Of a stretch of DNA of 64,000 nt, positions 9,201-18,499 are shown in pieces (the first letter of the stretch is position 1; each line of letters opens with the position of its first letter). Under the pieces are notes generated by a model. The model did no database searches. It was given only the letters and a program-made list of their open reading frames with translations, and had not been told where the DNA came from. The DNA comes from an uncultured Aquimarina sp. (GTDB taxonomy: Bacteria; Bacteroidota; Bacteroidia; Flavobacteriales; Flavobacteriaceae), in contig CANLMN010000008.1 of assembly GCA_947492105.1 (NCBI GenBank), positions 1-64,000 on the forward strand, in the 5' to 3' direction. A program made the translations under genes and the position numbers.

Positions 9201-9231
9201 TAAAGTTATTTTGAGTTAGTGCTAAAGCAAA
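9201..9231 (-). promoter_or_regulatory. Candidate Bacteroidota promoter of the GH9 gene
   Basis: On the minus strand TTTG, a 19-nt spacer and TAACTTTA resemble the Bacteroidota sigma-A consensus (TTTG, about 19 nt, TAnnTTTG), with one mismatch in the last base. It would give a 5' leader of about 18 nt before the ATG at 9177. No experimental support is available. Confidence 0.5.
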
Positions 9232-9996
9232 CAGGGGGTAAAATGCCGTTTAGCAACTATTTTTGAATGTACAGCTAATGATGTTATAGCCTTATTATTT
9301 GTGAGTTGTAAAACTAACTGCTATTACATCTACTGAAAAAAAATAAATTGTAAGAATTACCCTTCGTTATAAATTTTCAAAAAAGACTCCTTAACCCCAT
9401 TTTACTGCTATTAAAACGAAATTCTAAAACGTTATAGTTAGACAAAACACCTAATTCACCTATTAAAGTGTAGCACCAAACCGTTAACATCTCATACAAC
9501 TATCCGAAAGAAAAAAGGGATTCCCAACCTAGCCCCTGTTATACGTCGAGACTCTATTTATAGAAAATGCTACGCACCATATTTTTGCGCTATTTCTAGT
9601 GTTTTCTTGATCAATTATCGAGCTTAGAAAATTTGATTTTTCTCCATTAAAAACTCACACGATTTCGACCTGTTTACAACAACAAAACCCTATGTAATTA
9701 CAGGGTACACTTGGTTTTATAATAAAAAAAGAACAAATAAAACTCTTACACAATGTGATTAATTATACTCCAAAAAAAATAGCCATTTGATAGCACATTT
9801 ATCATCATAAAATCGCCTTTTTTTAGACCTCAAAATCACAGGAAAAACACAGCTTCAATTTGAGATATTTTATTCTTTTGTTCACGAATACAAAAACCTC
9901 TTTTTCATTTTAAAGCTCTTTAGTTTTTTTATTACTATTCATAGTTCAAAATCGCCACATAATAAATTGATGATTTATCTTATACACAGTGCTCAT

Positions 9997-10123
9997 CTTC
10001 ACTTTTCTTTTCGTCAAAATAGATCAAATTCATTCCTATTTCGTTACTTTTCTTGTCCCTAGGGTTACTACGAATTTCAAAATGCACCTTACCTGATCAA
10101 ATTCCACTTTTAACTACATTTTT
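9997..10123 (+). repeat. Dispersed repeat family 3, copy 1
   Basis: Reads TTTTCTTTTCGTCAAAATAG, then GATCAAATTCATTCCTATTT, CGTTACTTTTCTTG, GAATTTCAAAATGCACCTTA and CTGATCAAATTCCA. The outer GATCAAATT and the CTGATCAAATT segment, together with inner TAC/GTA pairs in better-preserved copies, make it partly palindromic. Other copies lie at 20212, 23445, 48865 and 58910, all in the same orientation. Confidence 0.7.
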
Positions 10124-10131
10124 TATATTAT

Positions 10132-10210
10132 GATACCATTTAAAAAATAGTTGCAGGCTTATAATTCGGTTCTTTTTCTACTATTTTAGCCGACAATTAC
10201 ATTTTAACTT
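10132..10210 (-). repeat. Dispersed repeat family 2, internally deleted reverse copy
   Basis: Starts GATACCATTTAAAAAATAGT, continues GGTTCTTTTTCTACTATTTTAG and ends near ACATTTTAACTTGTATTAA. Compared with the copy at 58702-58849 the central TCGCTAG to CAATTATTTT part is missing. It lies 8 bp after a family 3 repeat. Confidence 0.65.
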
Positions 10211-10263
10211 GTATTAAAAAGAGATCTATTTTTTTTTAGAACCAAAAGACAAAAAAGTCTTTA

Positions 10264-10299
10264 TAAAAAAAAAGAAGCTGCCCTTTTGGGGCAGCTTCT
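10264..10299 (-). terminator. Intrinsic terminator of the GH9-GH48 gene
   Basis: An 11-bp stem (AGAAGCTGCCC with GGGCAGCTTCT, loop of 5 nt) is followed on the minus strand by a run of eight T. It lies about 50 nt past the GH9-GH48 stop. Confidence 0.9.
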
Positions 10300-10351
10300 A
10301 AAAAAGTCTGTGCGATTTTGCGATTATAAAAGTTGGTTACTTATACAGAGA

Positions 10352-13300
10352 CTATTTTACAATAAAAGTTTGACCTTCAAAATACTCGGTATCATTAGTC
10401 AATTTCAAAATATACATACCTTGTTGTAACCCACTGATATCAATCTGAGCAGCTGAACTACCACTAGTCAAAGTAGTTTGTTTTACTGTTCTTCCATTAA
10501 GATCAGAAATAATCACAACAGAGTTATCAAGTCCTGTTGTCGCACTGATATTCAGTACTCCAGAAGCAGCGCTAACTGGGTTAGGATATATTTTGAGACC
10601 AAGATTTGATTTCTTTGGTGCCGCTTTAGGTGCAGGCTCTTCATCTCCAAAGAAGAATCCGTACTCTGCATTTGCTAATGCAATGTCAATCAGAGCCCAT
10701 CCTCTATGATAGTTTTGCTCAAAATCTTCACCTGCATCATAAGCTGCTTTTAGACGATCAAAATCTGGATCATTCTTATAGTTAGATCGGATATCCAAGA
10801 ATGTAACACCTGGCTCAATCACATCACCATTTGGCATAGTACCAGAGAATCCTTGAGGAATATACACCTCTTCTTCAAACAAACGTGAGAAATCAGAACG
10901 CTTTTCAAGTGCAGAAAGTCCCTTATCATCTCTATACTTGTTCCACATTCTATCCAAAATCTCTTTTGCAAGATTTTTAGCTTCTTGATTCAATGTTCCA
11001 TATTTCTGCGTAGCTGCAGCATAATAGATTAGTGTTTTTGCTGTAGTCGCAGCAACTCCAAGATCTTTGTTATATGAAGTAACTTCTACACTTAATCCAT
11101 CATTAGTTCCTGGATTATTAGGGTTCCATGTATCTGGTTGTCCAGTCCAAGCTAATCCTGCTGGAACATCAATATCATCTTCTCCTACTAATTTAAACAC
11201 ATCTATCGCCCAAGCAGACCATTTGTCTATCAATTGTTTTGCTTTTGCATCTCCACTAATGTAGTAATACTCTGCAATACGCTCCATAGACCATACTTGC
11301 CATCCAAACCAGCCTCCACTGCCAGGATCTGCATATACTGGGTTTTCTTGATAAACCATGTCATAGAATGTCGAAGCACCATTAGGGTATGGGCTATAAT
11401 CTCCATTAAAGCTATTTGTAGCTCCACCTGCAATACCACCTTCTTTAGACTGTAAGAACTGATAGAATTCTATTTGTCTCTCTAAACTTGTATTCCAATC
11501 ACGTTTACCGTTTGGAGTTTCTGGTTCAAATTCTGCAACCTGAGACATTGCATAAGCAGCAACTGGATTCTGATATCCAAAATGACAGTGGCTAGAACTG
11601 ATTCTAAACGCCCAATTAGACGCTGGATCTGCAGATCCACCCCAAGAGATATACCATGACATCAAATAGTGTGCACTATCGTATCCATTTCCAGCTCCTC
11701 CTTGTTCGCTTTGCGCTCCAAGTTTTTTGAAATATTTATCAAACATGGCGATTCTTAAATAATCTCCCATTTTTGTTGTTTTCTTCAATAGTGTATTAGG
11801 AATTGTTGTTCCTTGCTCTTTTGCATATTGCACAGCCCAGTACATTGCTTGTACTGCTCTTGCATCTGCATCCGGAGCACTCGTATAACGCCATTGTTTT
11901 GAATAATTACTATCCTCGATAAATAGTGGTAAGAAACCATTTTCTCCACCCCATTCAAAACTCTCCCATGATGGATGTGGCACAGTTTCATAAACTGACT
12001 CCTCTACTCCTCTAGAAAAAGTATTGATATAAGAAGGGGTACTTACACCATCTCCTCTATTTCCAAAACCATAGAAATTATCATTATCTAACAACCAGTG
12101 CATTTGATACACATCAGGTCCATAAGCTGCTGTAAGCTCATTAGAAACAGGATCATTACCAACTCCTGCACCTAAGTTCAAAGGTGAAGGATATTTACTT
12201 GGCAAATCAAGTTCTGCTGCATATCCTGCTGGTTTTGATGGATTGTATGCCGAATTAGATGGCTGATCTGCAGTAGTAGGAATAATCATTTTTTCCATTG
12301 CATCCCATACCTTAGCTACACCTGACCAATCTTTGGTAATACGCCCGTTCATTACTTCTAACCACAACCAGAAAGAATACAATTCTGATGTAGATTCATG
12401 TCCGTGATCTGGAGCTTCTACAATCAATGATTCTACTGAGTGATGTGGAGATCCATCTTTACTGAAATATCCATTAGCTGGATCCAAATAATCCTTACGT
12501 AACTCTATGAAACGGTTGATATATGCATTATCAGCGGTTGGTGTTGGAGTTGGCGTTGGACCAGTTACAACTTCTGTCTGACGTGTAATTACAATAGCAT
12601 TACTAGACACCTCAAAAGCTCCTGTTGCTAATCCTGCATCTGCAACATTCTTACCTGATACAGATAAGTTACCTTCATAAGAAATTCCATATACTCTACA
12701 TACCCCTACAGTTGCTCCTTCAAAATCATGAGAGCTTGCTTCTGTAGTCAAGATATTCCCATCTGCATCAGTAATTAAATACTCATAAGATGCTGTAGCT
12801 GTACTTGTAGTCTGGAATGTCACAAGATCTGCAATACCATCACCAGTTGTTGTTGTTATAGCCGTTTGATTTGTAGTTGAAGAAACCGTTCCTCCGTCTA
12901 CTGTAGCTACAGGTGGTACAGGTGTTGTTTCTCCACACTCTGGTCTAGTTGCACTTTTGCTAAAATAAATTGCAAATCCTGCTGTCTTAGAAACCATAAC
13001 AAAATTTCCGTTATCAATAGCGACGTAGTATGAACCATCCAATCCTGCAAATCCAGTTCCAGAAAGTGTTATTTCAGGATTAGCATTTACAAAAGTATTA
13101 CTAGCCGAAGGATTCAAGTCTACATACCAATTTGGTGTTCCGTTGCTTGTATTAGCAGCCAAAACATATAATCCATTATTAGCAGCATCCCAATTAATTA
13201 TGAATTCAGTTACATTATCTAGGTTTGGTCCACCGTTTCCTAAAACAAATACATTCTCAAAACTCGTATTGATACTTGGTAACCCGCTAGCAAGAGGTGT

Positions 13301-16300
13301 TCCGAATGTACAATCCTCCGTTGGTGTTGGTGGTGTAACAACAGGTGCGTTTCTATCAACAGTTATAGAGTTAGAAAGATCAAAATCACCAGTTAATGCA
13401 GAAAGATTGTTTCCTGCTACTGCTCCAGTAAGACCATCTTGGTAACTCAAGTGCCAGATTAGACATTTCCCTACTGGGGCAACATCAAAATCATTATTCT
13501 CAACTGCTGCTAATGTTGCTGGCAATCCAAGAATGTTATTATCTGCATCCGTGATAATCCATGTAGAGTTATCTCCCTCATTTCCTGACAAACTAATTCC
13601 AGATACATTATCTGGCTGTCCATCACCTACTACAAAAGCAAAAGGTCCTCCTGTGATTGTTCCTCCATCTACAACTACTTCTGGATTTGTTCCAGTATCA
13701 CACTTCGGTGCTGTAGCAGATTTACTAAAATATAGTGTATAACCACCAGTCTGAGAAACCATTACAAAGTTCCCATTATCAATTGTTGCATAATATGCTC
13801 CATCTAATCCTTGTACTCCTGTATTGGATAATGTTATAGCAGGGCTAGCAGAAGCAAAGTTCTGTACAACAGAATCACTAAGATTGAAATACCAAGATGG
13901 TGTTCCATCATTTGTATTAAAAGCAAACTGATATAAACCATTGTTGGCAAGATCCCAATTTACTGTTAATCTTAGGAAATTACTAAATGCTGGTCCTCCT
14001 GCACCCAATACATGCATATTTTCATAACTTGTATTAACTGAAGCTAAAGGAGCTGCAGTCGGCGTTCCAAAAGTACAATCTCCGCTCGGAGTTGGAGTTG
14101 GATTCGGGTCTGGATCTGGATTTGGATTAGGATCTACTTCACTAGTTGCAGTAATTGTAATCTCCTCACTATCAGAACCACCATTACCATCATTTACGGT
14201 AAGTGACACTCTATAAGATCCTGCTGAATCAAAGGTAATTAATGGATTTACCTGCGTAGAAGTTTGTCCATTTCCAAAATTCCAGTTGTATGTCAAGGTA
14301 TCTCCATCTGCATCAGACGATCCTGATCCGTCAAAAGAAACAACCAAAGGAACATCTCCATTAGTTTTGTCCGCTGTAAAAGAAGCTACTGGATCTGTAT
14401 TTGTTGGAACTGTTGGACCTTCTGAACCATCAGGCTCGTTTCCAAAAACCAATACACCATTATCATACACTGGGATATTAGATGACACTTGATAGTCATT
14501 ACTAGTTACACCCCTTGCAGACCAATCATTAGACACATCAAAAGGTGTTCCTCCTTTGACACTAATGTTCAGTTGTACTTCTCTTCTATGCTCTGATTCT
14601 CCTACAGGCCATATATCATCTCCTTCTAATGATACTTCTACATAATAAATACCTTTTGCAGCATCCCATGCTTTGGTTGCAATAGTAGAAGGTCCTTGAG
14701 AATATCCTTTTCTGATTTCAAAATCATTGATTGTAAAACCTGCTGCTTGTGCTTCAGAAATATTGAAAAAATAACGCATTGTTACTTTATTCGCATTTCT
14801 TGCTGGCCATGCAGATCTGTTTTCGAATCTCATACTTGGCGTATAGCTTGTCGCATTATTGCTATTAAACTTCGCTATAGTACGAAACTCATCTCTAGTT
14901 GGAACCTCTGCTACTGGAAAATTAGCTAAAGGATTACCACCATATTCATCATACAAACGTACTAATACACCAGTCAAACCAGCATTGTAGTCTGTTGCTA
15001 CTTCATTTGCTAAAAACTCCGTTCTATCATCTACAAATTTATCATCCGGAGTTTTTGGACCACCTACTACTGCTCCATACAAAATGTGACTTTGTTTTTC
15101 TGGGAAAGATCTACCGCTATTCACCCAACTACCGTGTGCTGTTCTATGATGTGGATCAAATGGAGGATTGTTACCAAAACCACACATAAAACTACGATTC
15201 AATGGATTATCACCCAATGTATAATTTGCTTGTCCTTTGGCAAAGTCAAAGTAACGTTTCTTTAAGTCTGCTGGGATATCCACTTTATCAGAATAGACTA
15301 ATGCCAAGAAAGAAGTTGTTCCTGCATATCGCAAAGATCCCCATTGCACTAACCAAGCTTGTCCTCCTGGAGTATATGTTACTCTTTCTCCATTATGACC
15401 AACAGTCCAAAAGTTTAAGTGATTCTGTGCTGCAGTTTTATACTCTTCTTTTCCTGTTAATTGAGATAAAAGTACATAACTTCCATAAGATTTATCATCC
15501 CATGAGTGTGCAAAGCTATAAGGTTTCCCATCATCTAGATCTCCTTTGATCTCTTGGTACTCCTTCTCTGCTTTAGTAAGGTACTCCATTTTATTTGTTG
15601 CACGATACAACCATGCCGCACCCCAAACTAACTCATCTTGATATCCACTCCATGATCTATAAAACTCAGGAGTATCTTTATTTGAATCAGAATATAACCC
15701 TCTGTACTTATCCGCAAATTCATATAATTCTTCTGCGTGGCGTATCAGTGTAGCGCTAAAAGCAGGGTCTGAATCTTTGAACAAAATACTAGAAGCAGAG
15801 AAAGCTGCTGCAAATTCTGCTGCTATATCAGTCCCTCCATTACTTGTATCTACCTTGAGAGAAGGTCGCTGTGGTATCTTTGCAGTCATTCCTTCTGCGG
15901 TTACCCAATGCTTGTGATCTTCTGTACCTTTTCCTATTTGGATATACAATTCATTTTTTGCAGAATGACATTTGATCATATAATCCAAGGCAAATTTAAG
16001 ATTACGTTTCAAGATATCAAACTGTCCACTTTTTCTGTAAGCATCCTCATATTCGATACCTCCCCATGCAAGCATTGTAACACTTGCCGCCATTGGGAAA
16101 TTAAATTTGACATTATCGCCGGCATCATACCAGCCTCCTGTAAGATCTAATCCTACATCTTTTCCGTGATCCATACCTGAATCATTTTTCCATGACACGC
16201 GATTCCAACTTGGTAATTTACCAGATTGCTGAACTTCATAGAAGAAAAGCGATTTTTGTAAAGCTTCTCCATAATTGAACTGCTGTCCATATGTGACCGA

Positions 16301-16348
16301 GCAGAAACAAACTATGAAGGCATACATAGCTAATTTTAAAATTTTCAT
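10352..16348 (-). CDS. Bifunctional GH9-GH48 cellulase exported by T9SS
   Basis: A 1998-residue secreted multimodular cellulase. Domains: signal peptide (1-21), GH9 (24-470), CBM3c-like (475-638), PKD (652-735), Pro/Asp linker, module A1 (Cys758-Cys883), module B1 (892-1000), A2 (Cys1013-Cys1138), B2 (1150-1257), PT linker, GH48 (about 1272-1905) and a T9SS type A domain (1915-1998). GH9 has DAGD at 75-78 and proton-donor Glu449 in NEVATDYNAG. GH48 has EAPDHGHESTSE, placing Glu1311 and Glu1322 at the positions of Cel48F Glu44 and acid Glu55, and APDADARAVQ with the D230-equivalent aspartate. GH9 processive endoglucanase plus reducing-end GH48 exocellulase in one chain recalls Caldicellulosiruptor CelA. 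The reading frame is intact. GH48 is rare in Bacteroidota to my knowledge. A hairpin terminator follows. Confidence 0.95.
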   Translation of the reverse strand: MKILKLAMYAFIVCFCSVTYGQQFNYGEALQKSLFFYEVQQSGKLPSWNRVSWKNDSGMDHGKDVGLDLTGGWYDAGDNVKFNFPMAASVTMLAWGGIEYEDAYRKSGQFDILKRNLKFALDYMIKCHSAKNELYIQIGKGTEDHKHWVTAEGMTAKIPQRPSLKVDTSNGGTDIAAEFAAAFSASSILFKDSDPAFSATLIRHAEELYEFADKYRGLYSDSNKDTPEFYRSWSGYQDELVWGAAWLYRATNKMEYLTKAEKEYQEIKGDLDDGKPYSFAHSWDDKSYGSYVLLSQLTGKEEYKTAAQNHLNFWTVGHNGERVTYTPGGQAWLVQWGSLRYAGTTSFLALVYSDKVDIPADLKKRYFDFAKGQANYTLGDNPLNRSFMCGFGNNPPFDPHHRTAHGSWVNSGRSFPEKQSHILYGAVVGGPKTPDDKFVDDRTEFLANEVATDYNAGLTGVLVRLYDEYGGNPLANFPVAEVPTRDEFRTIAKFNSNNATSYTPSMRFENRSAWPARNANKVTMRYFFNISEAQAAGFTINDFEIRKGYSQGPSTIATKAWDAAKGIYYVEVSLEGDDIWPVGESEHRREVQLNISVKGGTPFDVSNDWSARGVTSNDYQVSSNIPVYDNGVLVFGNEPDGSEGPTVPTNTDPVASFTADKTNGDVPLVVSFDGSGSSDADGDTLTYNWNFGNGQTSTQVNPLITFDSAGSYRVSLTVNDGNGGSDSEEITITATSEVDPNPNPDPDPNPTPTPSGDCTFGTPTAAPLASVNTSYENMHVLGAGGPAFSNFLRLTVNWDLANNGLYQFAFNTNDGTPSWYFNLSDSVVQNFASASPAITLSNTGVQGLDGAYYATIDNGNFVMVSQTGGYTLYFSKSATAPKCDTGTNPEVVVDGGTITGGPFAFVVGDGQPDNVSGISLSGNEGDNSTWIITDADNNILGLPATLAAVENNDFDVAPVGKCLIWHLSYQDGLTGAVAGNNLSALTGDFDLSNSITVDRNAPVVTPPTPTEDCTFGTPLASGLPSINTSFENVFVLGNGGPNLDNVTEFIINWDAANNGLYVLAANTSNGTPNWYVDLNPSASNTFVNANPEITLSGTGFAGLDGSYYVAIDNGNFVMVSKTAGFAIYFSKSATRPECGETTPVPPVATVDGGTVSSTTNQTAITTTTGDGIADLVTFQTTSTATASYEYLITDADGNILTTEASSHDFEGATVGVCRVYGISYEGNLSVSGKNVADAGLATGAFEVSSNAIVITRQTEVVTGPTPTPTPTADNAYINRFIELRKDYLDPANGYFSKDGSPHHSVESLIVEAPDHGHESTSELYSFWLWLEVMNGRITKDWSGVAKVWDAMEKMIIPTTADQPSNSAYNPSKPAGYAAELDLPSKYPSPLNLGAGVGNDPVSNELTAAYGPDVYQMHWLLDNDNFYGFGNRGDGVSTPSYINTFSRGVEESVYETVPHPSWESFEWGGENGFLPLFIEDSNYSKQWRYTSAPDADARAVQAMYWAVQYAKEQGTTIPNTLLKKTTKMGDYLRIAMFDKYFKKLGAQSEQGGAGNGYDSAHYLMSWYISWGGSADPASNWAFRISSSHCHFGYQNPVAAYAMSQVAEFEPETPNGKRDWNTSLERQIEFYQFLQSKEGGIAGGATNSFNGDYSPYPNGASTFYDMVYQENPVYADPGSGGWFGWQVWSMERIAEYYYISGDAKAKQLIDKWSAWAIDVFKLVGEDDIDVPAGLAWTGQPDTWNPNNPGTNDGLSVEVTSYNKDLGVAATTAKTLIYYAAATQKYGTLNQEAKNLAKEILDRMWNKYRDDKGLSALEKRSDFSRLFEEEVYIPQGFSGTMPNGDVIEPGVTFLDIRSNYKNDPDFDRLKAAYDAGEDFEQNYHRGWALIDIALANAEYGFFFGDEEPAPKAAPKKSNLGLKIYPNPVSAASGVLNISATTGLDNSVVIISDLNGRTVKQTTLTSGSSAAQIDISGLQQGMYILKLTNDTEYFEGQTFIVK

Positions 16349-17046
16349 GTAATACTATTTTTGTGGTTAATATAATTTGTGCGTACAAACAGTGTAAAGC
16401 ACTATCATAAAATTAACGTAAAACTGAGAATAGTAGTATTATCCTAATCTTCACAAAAACACAAAAAAAACACGACATCGGATGTATAAAATATACAAAA
16501 CGGTTTTGCAATATATTATCTACACAAAAACTTTACAAAATTCTAAAGTTTCAACATTGACGGGGGCTGCAAAACGAGGCTTTATCTAAAAACCTTCTTA
16601 ACATTATCATAACAGCTCCTCAAAAACCTTAGATTTTCACCAATTTATCAAATGTTAATTTATTGTAAATAAACACATCTATAGGTTATGATAAAAAAGA
16701 CTATAACATGAAAAATAGGAGTAAAAAAATCTTACATTTTTACAAAACTTATGTATACTAATGTTATGATACCCAGTCAAAAGTATTCAAACACCTTACA
16801 AGAAGAATAGTACAAACCGTAAATCACATTCTTGATTTGTAGGAAAAAACTTTATATAAAAATGAAAAAAAATCAATATAATCGTTAAAAAACACAAAAT
16901 TAATATCAGAATAACCCTACAAATACTACATCGTTGTAGTATTTTCCCTAAAACACAAAAAAAAACAACGCAAAAATGCGTTGTTTTTACTAAATATATC
17001 GGCTAAAGAATGAAATAGAAGCTCTTTTTGATCTCAATAACGTTTA
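16349..17046. other. Intergenic region upstream of the GH9-GH48 gene
   Basis: A 698-bp AT-rich gap with no credible ORF. It holds the 5' region of the GH9-GH48 gene and the 3' region of the M28 peptidase gene. A small inverted repeat, TTTGTGCGTACAAA (16376-16389), lies 28 bp upstream of the GH9-GH48 ATG and could be an operator. A 9-bp hairpin (AATACTACA with TGTAGTATT) lies at 16922-16943. Nothing else was recognised. Confidence 0.5.
16961..16988 (-). terminator. Intrinsic terminator after the M28 peptidase gene
   Basis: A perfect 12-bp stem (AAAAACAACGCA with TGCGTTGTTTTT) around a 4-nt loop, flanked by A and T runs on both sides, so it may act in both directions. The only nearby upstream gene is the minus-strand peptidase ending at 17047. 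Confidence 0.8.
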
Positions 17047-18447
17047 CTATTTTACCTGATGTACGTCCATTAAGTACATTAAAGCAGTCATCGCAGCAGC
17101 ACCTAATTCTAACTCACGCCTATTGACTGCTTCAAATGTATCATTTTTGGCATGATGATAATCAAAATATCTTTGAGAATCTGGTCGTAATCCAGACAAA
17201 ATAACACCTTCTTCCTTTAATGGGCCGATATCTGCACCACTACCTCCAATATCAAAATGATGTATATAATAAGGCTCGAATAGTGATTTCCATTGAAAAA
17301 TTCTTTCAAATTGTTCTTTCTTACAATCAAAATCAAACCCTCGTGGACTAAATCCTCCGTTGTCACTTTCTAACGCAAAAACATGATCTTCTCCTTTTTG
17401 CTTCGCTATTTCTGCATACTTTTTTCCACCTCGCAGTCCATTTTCTTCATTCATAAAAAGTACAACGCGTATACTTCGTTTGGGTTTATATCCAATTTCT
17501 TTTAACAAACGTACTACTTCCATTGACTGCACTACTCCTGCCCCATCGTCATGAGCGCCATCACCCAAATCCCAAGAATCGAGATGTCCCCCAACAACCA
17601 TATACTCATTTGGATACTCTGTCCCTGTGAGTTCTCCTATAACATTGTATGAGGGAACATCTTTCCAGTTTTTGCAACTCATACTGAAAAAGAACTGAAT
17701 ATCTGGATTCAGTGAAAGCATTGAACTTAACACCTCTGCTCCGTTTGTACTGATAGCGGCAGCTGGTATTTTCTCTTTATCCAAAAGCGTCCCATAACTC
17801 ATACTTCCTGTATGCGGAAAGTCGTCTAAACGTAGATTCATAGAACGAACAATAACTCCAACAGCTCCGTATTTTGCAGCAATTTCTGCTCCGGAGTACC
17901 TTTGATCTACACATCCTCCATAAGCTTGCATCGTACTAATTAAGTTTGCCTGCATTGGCCGATTATAAAATATGATTTTACCAGTGATTTTTTCTTTCCC
18001 TAACTTCTCTAATTCTTCTAAACTTTTTACTTCAAGCACTTCTCCTTTGACTCCTCCATTTGGTGTTGGTACAGATCCACCTAAGGCACAAATTGGAACC
18101 ATATTTGTCTTTCCTGGTGCTGTTTCTATATAGGCGTATTCAGGAACTCCACGAGTCCATTTGGGAACCATGACTTTTTGTAGCCACACCTTATCTAGCC
18201 CTATTTTCTCTAATTCTTTCTGAGACCACTCCACCGCTTGTTGTGCTTTGAGGGAACCAGATAATCTTCCTCCTATTTGATTCGACAAATGATCTAACCA
18301 CTCATAACTTTGACCTTCTAACAAAGAAGTGTCATAAATCTTACGCAATATCAGGCTATCATTTTCTTGTAGGGATCGTTGCCCGATACCTGAAAAGGAG
18401 CAAAAGAACGCTGCAAAAATCGCAGTAAAAAGTATATTTTTTTTCAT
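17047..18447 (-). CDS. Secreted M28-family zinc aminopeptidase
   Basis: An exported peptidase of family M28 with two zinc ions at the active site. The ATG at 18447 (MKKNILF) is preferred over a TTG 15 bp upstream because it begins a standard signal peptide. Zinc-ligand motifs occur in order: GGHLDSWDLGDG with DDGAG, the catalytic MNEENGLRG, ESDNGG, and the C-terminal HAKNDTFE histidine. A protease-associated insert lies before the catalytic domain (region with GEVLEVKSLEELEKLGK). The length (466 residues) is typical of Bacteroidota carboxypeptidase Q-like M28 proteins. It is probably periplasmic or secreted and degrades peptides. It is monocistronic with its own terminator. Confidence 0.93.
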   Translation of the reverse strand: MKKNILFTAIFAAFFCSFSGIGQRSLQENDSLILRKIYDTSLLEGQSYEWLDHLSNQIGGRLSGSLKAQQAVEWSQKELEKIGLDKVWLQKVMVPKWTRGVPEYAYIETAPGKTNMVPICALGGSVPTPNGGVKGEVLEVKSLEELEKLGKEKITGKIIFYNRPMQANLISTMQAYGGCVDQRYSGAEIAAKYGAVGVIVRSMNLRLDDFPHTGSMSYGTLLDKEKIPAAAISTNGAEVLSSMLSLNPDIQFFFSMSCKNWKDVPSYNVIGELTGTEYPNEYMVVGGHLDSWDLGDGAHDDGAGVVQSMEVVRLLKEIGYKPKRSIRVVLFMNEENGLRGGKKYAEIAKQKGEDHVFALESDNGGFSPRGFDFDCKKEQFERIFQWKSLFEPYYIHHFDIGGSGADIGPLKEEGVILSGLRPDSQRYFDYHHAKNDTFEAVNRRELELGAAAMTALMYLMDVHQVK

Positions 18448-18499
18448 AGTATTAATATCCAATAATGACGTAGTTTATCCATAACTGTGACAAACATGC

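Larger units (their letters stand above)
9178..10351. other. Long intergenic region between the two cellulase genes
   Basis: A 1174-bp AT-rich gap with no credible ORF. It contains the candidate promoter of the downstream GH9 gene, a family 3 repeat (9997-10123), a reverse-complement family 2 repeat (10132-10210) and the terminator of the GH9-GH48 gene. The segment 9240-9990 shows no motif that I can recognise. The terminator and long gap suggest the two cellulase genes are separate transcripts. Confidence 0.7.

Noticed and set aside
13143-13445. 100-residue plus-strand ORF inside the GH9-GH48 gene
   Set aside because: Antisense shadow of module A2 and the B1-A2 linker; the sense strand encodes recognised repeat modules.
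16376-16389. TTTGTGCGTACAAA as a defined operator
   Set aside because: A 5-bp-arm inverted repeat is too short and too common in AT-rich DNA to claim as a site, so it is only mentioned in the gap description.
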